Of a DNA stretch of 64,000 nt, positions 16,737 through 23,976 are shown one piece after another; the stretch's first letter is position 1, and the number at the start of each line of letters is the position of its first letter. The DNA lies in NCBI GenBank assembly GCA_023442775.1, contig JAEZXH010000010.1:1-64000 (forward strand), in the 5' to 3' direction. A model generated the notes under the pieces. The model was given only the letters and a program-made list of their open reading frames with translations. It ran no database searches and was not told the origin of the DNA. Position numbers and translations under genes: made by a program. Source of the DNA: Bacillota bacterium. Lineage in GTDB: Bacteria > Bacillota > Clostridia > Tissierellales > Peptoniphilaceae.

Positions 16737-17315
16737 TTATCCCTGTCCGATGCGATAGGCCGCATAGACGAGAAGGAGAGCCATGAGGGTATTCATGAGC
16801 TGGTAGTGCCGGTTAAAGACCACCCGAAGCCCCGACCCCGCCAAGGACCAGAGGAGGTTGGCCACCATGGGCACACTGGCGAGAAAGACCGCATAGGGAA
16901 AGATCTCCCACTTCGCCCCCATGGCGGGGAGCACGAAGCGGGTCGCCGCCAAGAGGCCGTAGAGGATGACCTTCGGATTGATGAACTGGAGCATAAACCC
17001 TTGGACGTAGCCCATGGGCTTTGCCTCGACGCTTCCCACCTTCCCCCGTGTGAAGTTCTTCCACGCCAGATAGAGCAGATACACCACCCCGACGCCGCGC
17101 ATCACGGGAAAGAGAAAGGAGAGGCCCATCATCGCCTGGCCCAAGAGAAGGCAGAGAACCATGACGAGGATGAAGGAGGAGTAGATTCCTCCTAGAAGGG
17201 GTAGGGTCCGTCGAAACCCGTAGGCGTTGGCGTGACTCATGCACACGAGGGGATTCGGCCCCGGCGTCCACGTCGCCGGAATGCAAAAGAGTAGAAAGGC
17301 CCCGATGTCCATCAT
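16737..17315 (-). CDS. LysE-family amino-acid exporter
   Basis: The 192-residue protein has about six hydrophobic helices and the LysE/RhtB signature near its start (IPATWTPGPNPLVCMSHA) followed by the LYLAWKNF segment and LQFINPKVILYGL. Family members export amino acids such as lysine, threonine or homoserine. The ATG at 17315 overlaps the upstream hydrolase stop by four bases; an adjacent ATG at 17312 is equally possible. Co-expression with a gamma-glutamyl hydrolase suggests export of an amine or amino acid released by that enzyme, an inference only. Confidence 0.88.
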   Translation of the reverse strand: MMDIGAFLLFCIPATWTPGPNPLVCMSHANAYGFRRTLPLLGGIYSSFILVMVLCLLLGQAMMGLSFLFPVMRGVGVVYLLYLAWKNFTRGKVGSVEAKPMGYVQGFMLQFINPKVILYGLLAATRFVLPAMGAKWEIFPYAVFLASVPMVANLLWSLAGSGLRVVFNRHYQLMNTLMALLLVYAAYRIGQG

Positions 17316-18013
17316 CGCCTTGCCGCCTCGATGAAGGCGCGCCACGTCTTCAACGTCGCCTCATCCTCTGAAAAGCGAAGTTCCGGATGCCATTGGAGCC
17401 CGACGTAAAACCGCTTCTTCGGGTCGTAGAAGGCCTCGACGAGACCGTCCTCGCTCGTCGCAAAGGCCACGAGGCCCTCCCCGAGGCGAGAAATCGCCTG
17501 GTGGTGAAGAGAATTGACCCCAAACTCCCTGGGCAACACCTCCCCAAGGGGGCCTTCCGAGGAGACGGTGACGGTGTGGTGGATGGCATTGTAGGGCTTT
17601 TCTCGGTCGTGGTTGAGGCGCGCCCCTTCTTCTTTTTCCAGATCTTGGAAGAGGGTGCCTCCGCGCAGGGCATTGGCGAGCTGAAGCCCGCGACAGATGA
17701 GAAGCACCGGCACGTCTTTGTCCTCAAGAGTCCTTAAGAGGTTCACCTCGAGGGCATCCCGCTTTGGGGCAAGGGCCCCGCACCACGCCTTTTTCTCCTC
17801 GCCATAGAGCGCCGGGTCGATGTCCTGTCCCCCGGTGAAGACGAAGCCGTCAAAGGAGGAGGCCAAGACCTCAATACTCTCCTCATCGTCGACGAAGGAG
17901 AGCACCACGGGCACCCCACCCGCCGCCTTCACCGCATCCACATAGGCCTCGAGAATCCACGTACTGTCCAGCTTTTGGTCATAGAGGGGGGTAATCCCAA
18001 TGAGAGGTTTCAT
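17312..18013 (-). CDS. Gamma-glutamyl-gamma-aminobutyrate hydrolase-like peptidase (C26 family)
   Basis: The 233-residue protein is a class I glutamine amidotransferase-like hydrolase of the PuuD/peptidase C26 type, which removes gamma-glutamyl groups. The start MKPLIGITP, the FTGGQDIDP loop, the nucleophile cysteine in LLICRGLQLANA and the catalytic His-Glu in VGLQWHPEL are all present. The ATG follows AAAGGAG. No amidotransferase partner subunit is nearby, consistent with a stand-alone hydrolase. No promoter is evident between it and the rplL terminator, so partial readthrough from rplJL may express it. Confidence 0.92.
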   Translation of the reverse strand: MKPLIGITPLYDQKLDSTWILEAYVDAVKAAGGVPVVLSFVDDEESIEVLASSFDGFVFTGGQDIDPALYGEEKKAWCGALAPKRDALEVNLLRTLEDKDVPVLLICRGLQLANALRGGTLFQDLEKEEGARLNHDREKPYNAIHHTVTVSSEGPLGEVLPREFGVNSLHHQAISRLGEGLVAFATSEDGLVEAFYDPKKRFYVGLQWHPELRFSEDEATLKTWRAFIEAARR

Positions 18014-18034
18014 CCTCGTCTCCTTTCCAGATAT

Positions 18035-18064
18035 GAAAAAAACGGGGACGCACCCCGTTTTTCT
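18035..18064 (-). terminator. Terminator after rplL
   Basis: Minus strand: AAACGGGG-loop-CCCCGTTTTT hairpin directly after rplL, flanked by A and T runs. Confidence 0.85.
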
Positions 18065-18079
18065 CCCGTCGAAGGAAAT

Positions 18080-18463
18080 TTACTTCACAGTGACGGTAGC
18101 GCCAACTTCTTCGAGCTTGGCCTTGATTTCTTCTGCTTGGTCAGAAGGAATGCCTTCCTTGATAGCCTTGGGAGCTTCGTCGACGAGAGCCTTAGCTTCC
18201 TTGAGGCCGAGACCGGTGATGTCCTTCACAGCCTTGACGACCTTCACCTTTTCTTGTCCAGCGGACTCGAGGATGACGTCGAAGTCAGTCTTTTCTTCAG
18301 CGGCAGCAGCTCCGCCAGCAGCGGGAGCAGCGGCGACGACTGCAGCAGGAGCAGCAGCGCTCACGCCAAATTCTTCTTCGAGAGCCTTCACAGCTTCGGA
18401 GAGTTCGAGGACGGTCAGGTTCTTGATCTCTTCAATAAGAGCTTGTACTTTTTCGCTAGCCAT
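18080..18463 (-). CDS. rplL: 50S ribosomal protein L7/L12
   Basis: The 127-residue protein is the acidic stalk protein that recruits translation GTPases. It has the N-terminal dimerisation helix (IEEIKNLTVLELSEAVKALE), an alanine-rich hinge at about 33-58, and the C-terminal domain ending KAKLEEVGATVTVK with the conserved GLKEAKALVDEAP. It is separated from rplJ by 24 bases and followed by a terminator. rpoB does not follow, unlike the common bacterial order. Confidence 0.98.
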   Translation of the reverse strand: MASEKVQALIEEIKNLTVLELSEAVKALEEEFGVSAAAPAAVVAAAPAAGGAAAAEEKTDFDVILESAGQEKVKVVKAVKDITGLGLKEAKALVDEAPKAIKEGIPSDQAEEIKAKLEEVGATVTVK

Positions 18464-18487
18464 GTTTATACCTCCAAATGGTTTGAT

Positions 18488-19024
18488 TTAAGCCGTTTCT
18501 TGGCCCTTCTTCTCTGCGATTGCGTTGAGAACGACAGCCATACCCTTCATCGTGCCATGCATGACGTTGGCCAGACCTTGGATCGGACCGTTCATGCCGC
18601 CGAGGAACTGCGCCACGAGAACTTCCTTCGAGGGAAGCTTCGCCAACTGTTCCACACCCTTGACGTCCAAGATTTGCCCGTCCACGAAACCAGCCTTTAA
18701 TTCAAGGGCTTCGTGATCCTTGGCAAAGTCAGCGGAGATGCGCGCAGGAGCTGCGAGATCTTCCATCCCGAAAGCCACTGCCGTGGGCCCCGTGAGGATG
18801 TCGTCAAGGCCTTCGATGCCAGCGTCCTTGAATGCGCGACGCATCATCGTGTTCTTGTAGACCTTGTAGTCCACACCCGCTTCGCGGAACTTTGCACGAA
18901 GTTCAGTGACTTCCGCAACGTTCAGCCCGCGATAGTTCATCAAGACGAGGGACTGTGAATCTTCAATTTTTCCCTTGATCTCCTCGACGAGGGAAACCTT
19001 GGATTGAAGTTTCTCTTCTTTCAT
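18488..19024 (-). CDS. rplJ: 50S ribosomal protein L10
   Basis: The 178-residue protein anchors L7/L12 dimers to 23S rRNA. It shows the family core SLVLMNYRGLNVAEVTELR, YKVYKNTMMRRA and GPTAVAFG, and the C-terminal helix that binds L12. Upstream lies an L10 leader with an attenuator-like hairpin, so the excess L10-L12 complex probably represses the operon. rplK and rplA are not upstream; a lipoprotein gene is. Confidence 0.98.
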   Translation of the reverse strand: MKEEKLQSKVSLVEEIKGKIEDSQSLVLMNYRGLNVAEVTELRAKFREAGVDYKVYKNTMMRRAFKDAGIEGLDDILTGPTAVAFGMEDLAAPARISADFAKDHEALELKAGFVDGQILDVKGVEQLAKLPSKEVLVAQFLGGMNGPIQGLANVMHGTMKGMAVVLNAIAEKKGQETA

Positions 19025-19042
19025 TCCTTCACCCCCTACAAC

Positions 19043-19150
19043 AAAAAAATCTCATCGCAGACCGATGAGACCTAAAGATTGCTCTTTATGTCGAAATCTC
19101 ACCTCGGTAGGACATTAAGCCTCTTGGCACCTACTGTCTGCGGTAGTACC
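19043..19150 (-). ncRNA. Ribosomal protein L10 leader (autoregulatory mRNA element)
   Basis: The minus-strand leader between the promoter and rplJ contains the L10-leader-like segment around 19080-19150 with paired blocks GTAGGTGCC.. and ..GTCCTACC and the GAGGTGAGATTTCGAC region, followed by a hairpin TCTCATCG / CGATGAGA and a T run (19070-19043) that works as a terminator/attenuator. In Bacillota this RNA binds L10(L12)4 to control transcription through the terminator. Exact boundaries are approximate. Confidence 0.85.
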
Positions 19151-19155
19151 CGTCT

Positions 19156-19184
19156 ACTATACCGAAGAATTCCCTCGGTGTCAA
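19156..19184 (-). promoter_or_regulatory. Promoter of the rplJL operon
   Basis: Perfect TTGACA and TATAGT on the minus strand, 17 bases apart, immediately upstream of the L10 leader. Confidence 0.88.
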
Positions 19185-19206
19185 GAAAAAATCCAAAGTT
19201 TTTGCG

Positions 19207-19234
19207 CAAAAAAAGAACCCCGAAGGGTTCTCTT
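19207..19234 (-). terminator. Terminator after the lipoprotein gene
   Basis: GAACCC-CGAA-GGGTTC hairpin overlapping the lipoprotein stop codon, followed on the minus strand by a T run (TTTTTTT). Confidence 0.85.
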
Positions 19235-19631
19235 AGTTGACCTCCAAGGCTCTATGAAGCTCTTCGAGGTTGGTGAGGGTGGCGTGGGTCTTGGGGTCGA
19301 TGGTCCAGGAGATGGTGGGGCCATTTCGCGGGATGAGGGAGAGGGTCGGCGCGTCTTTATAGACGCGAAAGGTCCCTACTCCCTGTCCCTTTTTGACGAG
19401 GGTGTAGGTATAGAGGCCGTCCTCGTCGGGAACGGCACCGATGGAGGCATTGTCCCCTGCGCGATCGGCGGTATCTCCCAAGAGGTGGCCAAGGATGTCC
19501 ACCTGCTCTTTGTCGGTGATGCGCTCGATCTCCACGCCCTCTCCATCGGAGATGATGTAGCTTTCCTCTCGTATCCTTGGGGTACAGCCGAGGAGAAGAA
19601 GGCAGAGAAGAAGGGGCAGAATCTTTTTCAT
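19233..19631 (-). CDS. Small predicted lipoprotein, function unknown
   Basis: The 132-residue product has a classical lipoprotein signal (MKKILPLLLCLLLLGC) with the lipobox cysteine at residue 16, so it should be anchored on the outer face of the cytoplasmic membrane. The mature part contains about 115 residues with an alternating beta-like pattern (LYTYTLVKKGQGVGTFRVY) and no family I recognise. The ATG at 19631 has an AAAGGAG seven bases upstream; the frame starts earlier at 19652 but without a site. The upstream region carries an 18-bp tandem repeat. Confidence 0.82.
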   Translation of the reverse strand: MKKILPLLLCLLLLGCTPRIREESYIISDGEGVEIERITDKEQVDILGHLLGDTADRAGDNASIGAVPDEDGLYTYTLVKKGQGVGTFRVYKDAPTLSLIPRNGPTISWTIDPKTHATLTNLEELHRALEVN

Positions 19632-19706
19632 CAGAGACTCCTTTCGAGACACCTGTGATGTGTTTCTCTTATACCCCCTTCTCTCACTTTTTTAATATTG
19701 GGGACC

Positions 19707-19823
19707 TGTGCCCTTTGGGGTACTTGTGCCCTTTGGGGTACTTATGCCCTTTAGGGTACTTATGCCCTTTGGGGTACTTGTGCCCTTTGGGTGTTTATGC
19801 CCTTTAGGGTACTTATGCCTTCG
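19707..19823. repeat. 18-bp tandem repeat array, about 6.5 units
   Basis: Six consecutive units of TRTGCCCTTTRGGGTACT start at 19707, 19725, 19743, 19761, 19779 and 19796, followed by a partial seventh. The fifth unit is one base short and diverged. Each unit holds the small inverted repeat CCC-TTT-GGG. Variation is mainly R positions (A/G). The array lies between the end of the AhpF-like gene (the last unit reaches over its stop at 19813) and the lipoprotein start. On the plus strand it translates as a CPLGYL repeat, but no gene is evident. Confidence 0.95.
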
Positions 19824-21462
19824 GATGTTTTTCCAAGAAGGAGACGAGTTCTTCTGCGTCCTTCTTCCCGAAGGTGACCACGTCGTCGTCGACGATCATA
19901 CAGGGCACGCTCATGATGTTGTACTTCTCACGAAGTTCGGGGAAGTATTGCATGTCCCGCATGGAGACGGTCCAGTTCTCAAGGCGTGCGCCTAGGCGCA
20001 TGGCGGCTTGGACCAAGTCGGGACACATGGTGCAGGAGAGACTGACGACGATATTTAACTCGCGCTTGCCCGTCTCTTCGGCGCGCTTTAAGAGGCCGTC
20101 GGGAATCTCTTGGCCCGGGCCGGCGACGTTGTAGAGGGCGAGGACGAAGGAGTTGAACTCGTGGCCTCCAGGGACGCCATAGAAGGAGATGCCGGCGTCT
20201 TTGCCCTCTTTTTCTACGGCGAGGCGAGGTTCTTCGCTCTCTCGGATTTCCACGGCAACCTTCTCGTGAATTCCCTCGATTTCCTTGGCAAAGCCACGGA
20301 GGTTTTCCCCGAGGGGAGAATTGTCCACGTAGGCGACGAGGGTGACGGGGGAGGCGAACTTCTCGAAGACTTGTCCCACTTGGGCACGCATCTCTGCGGG
20401 GAGGAAGGCGCCTTGGGCGTCACTTGCACTCTTCGGGGCCTCCTTGGGGCTTGCCATCTCGCCGTGGTCGACGCGGCTCGCTTCGATTTCGAAGGGGGCA
20501 AGGCCCAGGGCTTGGTGAATCCGCGCCGCTTCCTTCTCGGCGCTGGTGGCGGCGATGGCTCCATCGGACACTGCAGTGACCACCTGACGGAGATTTTTCA
20601 CACAGACGTCTCCGGCTGCAAAGACGCCAGAGCGGTTCGTGGAGTGGTCCGGGCCAGTGATGATGTAGCCTTGCTCGTCGAGGTTGACCCAACCTTGGCA
20701 GAGTTTCGTGTTGGGGACGTAGCCTGCGAAGACGAAGATCCCGAAACTCTTTCCTTCCGGGGCGTCATAGCGCCAGGTCTCTCCCGTCTCGTTGTTGCGG
20801 AAGACGGCATAGGTCAAGAACTCATCGCCGCCCACTTCCACCACTTCCGAGTTATAGTGAATGTTAATGTCTTCGTGTTCCTTGACTTCGTCGGCGATGG
20901 ACTTGGCGCAGGTGAAGTCGGGTTCGCGGACGATGAAGGTGACGCTCTTCCCATAGCGGGTGAGGAACATCCCCTCTTCCGCGGCGGCAAATCCTCCGCC
21001 GACGACGAAGATGTCGAGGCCCGAGAAGAATTCTCCGTCACAGGTGGCGCAATAGGCGACGCCGCGGCCTGCGAACTCGTCTTCTCCCTTGAAACCAATG
21101 TGGCGAGGATGGGCACCGGTGGCGAAGAGGACGGTGAGGGCGCGATAGACCTTCCCGTCGGCGCAGGTGATGGTCTTGATGTCCCCGGAGAGGTCAAGTT
21201 CCACCACGTCGCCGACTTCGATGGTGGCGCCAAAGGCCTTGGCTTGGTTCGCCATGGTGGCGACGAGTTCACTCCCCGAGGAGCGGAAGACGCCGGGATA
21301 GTTCACCACTTCTTCGGTGATGGTAATCTGGCCGCCGACCTTCGCCTTTTCGAGGACCAAGGTCTTATAGCGTGCACGGCCCATGTAGATGGCGGCGGTG
21401 AGCCCCGCTGGGCCCCCTCCGATAACCGCCAGGTCGTAGAGGTCTTTTGTATCGATGGTCAT
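19813..21462 (-). CDS. AhpF-like NAD(P)H-dependent disulfide reductase with C-terminal thioredoxin-fold module
   Basis: The 549-residue flavoprotein has an N-terminal thioredoxin-reductase-like domain: FAD motif VIGGGPAGLTAA at 13-24, redox CATC at 138-141, NAD(P)H motif VVGGGFAAAEEG near 153, and FAAGDV at 281. A C-terminal module (about 355-549) with two thioredoxin-like halves carries the second redox pair CTMC at 477-480. This is the AhpF domain set in reversed order, since classical AhpF has the thioredoxin module first. It sits just downstream of ahpC with a terminator between, so it is most likely the electron donor for the peroxiredoxin. Start ATG at 21462 has a CAAGGAGA site. Confidence 0.93.
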   Translation of the reverse strand: MTIDTKDLYDLAVIGGGPAGLTAAIYMGRARYKTLVLEKAKVGGQITITEEVVNYPGVFRSSGSELVATMANQAKAFGATIEVGDVVELDLSGDIKTITCADGKVYRALTVLFATGAHPRHIGFKGEDEFAGRGVAYCATCDGEFFSGLDIFVVGGGFAAAEEGMFLTRYGKSVTFIVREPDFTCAKSIADEVKEHEDINIHYNSEVVEVGGDEFLTYAVFRNNETGETWRYDAPEGKSFGIFVFAGYVPNTKLCQGWVNLDEQGYIITGPDHSTNRSGVFAAGDVCVKNLRQVVTAVSDGAIAATSAEKEAARIHQALGLAPFEIEASRVDHGEMASPKEAPKSASDAQGAFLPAEMRAQVGQVFEKFASPVTLVAYVDNSPLGENLRGFAKEIEGIHEKVAVEIRESEEPRLAVEKEGKDAGISFYGVPGGHEFNSFVLALYNVAGPGQEIPDGLLKRAEETGKRELNIVVSLSCTMCPDLVQAAMRLGARLENWTVSMRDMQYFPELREKYNIMSVPCMIVDDDVVTFGKKDAEELVSFLEKHPKA

Positions 21463-21487
21463 AGATTCTCCTTGTTGTCGAGAGATG

Positions 21488-21516
21488 GAAAAAAGAGCCC
21501 CCTCGGGGACTCTTTT
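21488..21516 (-). terminator. Intra-operon terminator between ahpC and the AhpF-like gene
   Basis: AAAAGAG(T/C)CCCC hairpin with one mismatch and a T run on the minus strand. It should reduce transcription of the reductase relative to ahpC. Confidence 0.75.
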
Positions 21517-21522
21517 CACATC

Positions 21523-22086
21523 TTAGAGTTGGCCAACGAGGTCGAAGCTGGGCTTTAAGGTCTCAGCGCCAGGTTGCCACTTCGCGGGGCAGACTTCATC
21601 GCCGTGTTCTGCGACGAATTGGAGGGCTTGCACCTTGCGCAGGAGTTCGTCGGCGTTACGGCCCACGTTTCCGGCGTTCACTTCATAGGCGACAATCTCC
21701 CCTTCGGGGTTGACGACGAAGGTTCCGCGCTCGGCCATCCCGTCGGCTTCAATGTAGACGTCGAAGTCGCGAGAGAGAGAAGCAGTGGGGTCTGCGAGCA
21801 TGGGATAGGTGATCTTGCCAATCTTTTCCGAGGACTCGTGCCACGCCTTGTGGACGAAGTGGGAGTCGGTGGAGACGGAGTAGATTTCGCAGCCGATCTT
21901 CTTGAACTCGTCATAGGAGTTTTGAAGGTCTTCGAGCTCCGTGGGGCAGACGAAGGTGAAGTCTGCGGGATAGAAGAAGTAGACGGCCCACTTGCCGAGG
22001 GTGTCTTCGAGGTTCACGGTCTTAAAGTCGTTGTTGTAGTAAGCTTGGACGCTGAAGTCACTTACTTTTTTTCCGATCATGGACAT
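21523..22086 (-). CDS. ahpC: Alkyl hydroperoxide reductase C (2-Cys peroxiredoxin)
   Basis: The 187-residue Prx1/AhpC-type peroxiredoxin reduces peroxides. The peroxidatic cysteine is in ADFTFVCPTEL at about residue 47 and the resolving cysteine in HGDEVCPAKW at about 165, both in family context. Length matches AhpC. It is promoter-proximal to the AhpF-like reductase. A palindrome covers the -35 region of its promoter (see 22158-22194), suggesting redox or peroxide-dependent control. Confidence 0.97.
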   Translation of the reverse strand: MSMIGKKVSDFSVQAYYNNDFKTVNLEDTLGKWAVYFFYPADFTFVCPTELEDLQNSYDEFKKIGCEIYSVSTDSHFVHKAWHESSEKIGKITYPMLADPTASLSRDFDVYIEADGMAERGTFVVNPEGEIVAYEVNAGNVGRNADELLRKVQALQFVAEHGDEVCPAKWQPGAETLKPSFDLVGQL

Positions 22087-22126
22087 GGTTTCACACTTCC
22101 TTTCATAGCGTAGTTAAAACGGTCAC

Positions 22127-22148
22127 ACCTGTTTCGATGAAAACAGGT
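22127..22148 (-). promoter_or_regulatory. 5' leader hairpin of ahpC mRNA
   Basis: ACCTGTTT / AAACAGGT pair across a short loop near the predicted 5' end of the ahpC transcript. A stabilising hairpin or an operator are both possible. Confidence 0.55.
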
Positions 22149-22157
22149 CTGGGACCA

Positions 22158-22194
22158 TTATACCCTGAAACTCATTCTCAAAACAGTGTTTTGA
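22158..22194 (-). promoter_or_regulatory. ahpC promoter with palindrome over the -35 region
   Basis: A perfect TATAAT (minus, 22163-22158) is present. At 17 bases the -35 position (22186-22181, TGTTTT) falls inside the perfect inverted repeat CAAAAC-AGT-GTTTTG (22180-22194). A poor -35 overlapped by a palindrome suggests a regulated promoter. The sequence is not the standard PerR box, so the regulator is unknown. Confidence 0.6.
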
Positions 22195-22237
22195 AACTTT
22201 TTCTCAATTTCTTCTTCGGGAAAACTTCATTTTCCTG

Positions 22238-22246
22238 TGTTATAAT
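22238..22246 (+). promoter_or_regulatory. Extended -10 promoter for the CBS-PPase gene
   Basis: TGT-TATAAT on the plus strand, about 28 bases before the GTG start and divergent from ahpC. Confidence 0.6.
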
Positions 22247-22273
22247 AAGAAGAACATGGAAAGGAGCGATTTG

Positions 22274-23932
22274 GTGACAGAAAAGATTTTGGTGATGGGG
22301 CACAAGAATCCTGACACGGATTCCATCTGCGCCGCCATCGCCTATGCCCAGTTAAAAAATCATGAAACTCCGGGGTTGTGCAAAGCGGTGCGCCTGGGAG
22401 AGGTGGGACCGGAAACCCAATTTGTTCTCGACCGCTTTCAGGTAAAGGCCCCGGACTACGTGGAGACCATGCGGCTTCGGGTGAAGGATTTGGAGATGGA
22501 CGTGCCCCAATCCGTGGGAAAATCCGTCCCCATCGGCCGCGCCATCTCCCTGATGCGCCAGTCCAACCGCCACGTCCTCACCGTCGTCGACGAGGACAAC
22601 GCCCTCTACGGCATCGTCTCCATGGGAAACATCACCCGGGTGAACATGGAGATCCTCGATCCCCAGATTCTCGGGCGCGCCGAGACTCCCCTTGAAAACA
22701 TTGTAGAGATGATCGACGGGAAGATTCTCTTCCGTCCCGAGAACCCTCAGCCCCACAACGGAAACATTGCGGTCCACACCATGCTTCCCGAAGGGGGACG
22801 CTTCTCCTTCGCCCCGGGAGACATCGTCCTCACCGCCGATCGCCCCGACGCCCAAAAAGACGCCTTGGACCACGGCGTGGCCCTCTTGATCCTCACCTTG
22901 GACGCGACGATTTCCGAGGAGCTCTTGGAATTGGCGAAAGAGAAAGGGACGACGATTCTCTCCACGCCCCTCGATACCTACAGGGCGACTCGTCGCCTGC
23001 CCCAGTCCATCCCCCTCTCCTTCGTCTGTTCCACGGAAGAGCTCGTGAGTTTTCATCCCCAGGACTTTCTCGGCGTCGTCCGCCGAAAAATGGAGGAGAC
23101 CCGCTATCGCGCCTACCCCGTCCTCGACGAGCACGAGCGGGTCGTCGGGATGATCTCCCGCTACCACCTCCTCACGGCGCGTCACCCGAAGGTGATCTTA
23201 GTGGACCATAACGAACGGTCCCAAAGCGTCGACGATTTGGAAGAGGCGGAGATTTTAGAGATCATCGACCACCATCGGGTGGCGAACATCTCCACCCAAG
23301 GGCCGGTCTTCTTCCGCAACGAACCCGTGGGCAGCACCTGCACCATCGTGGCGCGGATGTACCTGGAACGGGGCCTCACCCCGAAGAAGGACATCGCCGG
23401 GCTCCTCTGCGCCGGCATCTTGTCCGACACCTTGGCCTTCCGTTCCCCGACGACGACGGAAACGGATCGGCAAATCTTGGAGGTCATGGCGAAGATTGCC
23501 CGCATCGACCCGAACACCTTCGCCCGGGACATGTTTGAAGCGGGCACAGATCTCACCGGACGCACGCCGAAGGAACTCCTCCACGACGCCAAGACCTTCC
23601 TCATCGGAGACTTGTCCCTTCGCGTCGCCCAGATCTTTACCACCAACGCCGCCTCCTTCGACCCGATGAAGGCAGAGGTCTTAGAGGACATGAAAAAGCG
23701 CCTCGCCCGCTCAAGCGACGACGTCTTCATCCTCCTACTCACCAACATCTTAGAAGAATTTAGTGACGTCTACGTCCAAGGGGCGGACCTCTCCCGCTAC
23801 GCCGAACTCTTCGACAGCACCCCAGAAGAGGACCACTTCCGCGTCGAACGCCTCCTCTCTCGGAAGAAACAAGTCGTCCCCACCCTCACCGAAGGCCTGC
23901 GCCGCATGCCCGCCCTCTTTCATAAGGACTAA
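22274..23932 (+). CDS. Family II (DHH/Mn-dependent) inorganic pyrophosphatase with CBS and DRTGG domains
   Basis: The 552-residue protein is a nucleotide-regulated CBS-PPase that hydrolyses pyrophosphate. The DHH catalytic domain starts at VMGHKNPDTDS, is interrupted by CBS-DRTGG-CBS (about residues 65-300), resumes with VDHNE and the signature IIDHHR, and ends with the DHHA2-like RRMPALF substrate segment. CBS domains bind AMP/ADP as inhibitors and ATP or Ap4A as activators in studied homologues. An ATG at 22256 would sit on the predicted transcription start and precede the AAGGAG; the GTG seven bases after that site is the better start. Confidence 0.95.
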   Translation: MTEKILVMGHKNPDTDSICAAIAYAQLKNHETPGLCKAVRLGEVGPETQFVLDRFQVKAPDYVETMRLRVKDLEMDVPQSVGKSVPIGRAISLMRQSNRHVLTVVDEDNALYGIVSMGNITRVNMEILDPQILGRAETPLENIVEMIDGKILFRPENPQPHNGNIAVHTMLPEGGRFSFAPGDIVLTADRPDAQKDALDHGVALLILTLDATISEELLELAKEKGTTILSTPLDTYRATRRLPQSIPLSFVCSTEELVSFHPQDFLGVVRRKMEETRYRAYPVLDEHERVVGMISRYHLLTARHPKVILVDHNERSQSVDDLEEAEILEIIDHHRVANISTQGPVFFRNEPVGSTCTIVARMYLERGLTPKKDIAGLLCAGILSDTLAFRSPTTTETDRQILEVMAKIARIDPNTFARDMFEAGTDLTGRTPKELLHDAKTFLIGDLSLRVAQIFTTNAASFDPMKAEVLEDMKKRLARSSDDVFILLLTNILEEFSDVYVQGADLSRYAELFDSTPEEDHFRVERLLSRKKQVVPTLTEGLRRMPALFHKD

Positions 23933-23965
23933 AAAAAGACCCAGGGAATTGCCTTGGGTCTTTTC
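23931..23965. terminator. Bidirectional terminator
   Basis: AAAAGACCCAGG / CCTTGGGTCTTTT hairpin between convergent genes, with A and T tracts on both sides. Confidence 0.88.
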
Positions 23966-23976
23966 TTCACAAAGGA

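Noticed and set aside
19577..19807. Plus-strand frame with CPLGYL repeats
   Set aside because: It is just the translation of the 18-bp tandem repeat plus antisense of the lipoprotein signal region, with no start signals.
19707..19823. CRISPR array
   Set aside because: The units are directly adjacent with no unique spacers and only 18 bases long, and no cas genes are present.
20110..21558. 482-residue plus-strand open frame opposite the AhpF-like gene
   Set aside because: It lies antisense to a well-supported enzyme gene with all redox motifs. GC-rich codon bias opens the opposite frame.
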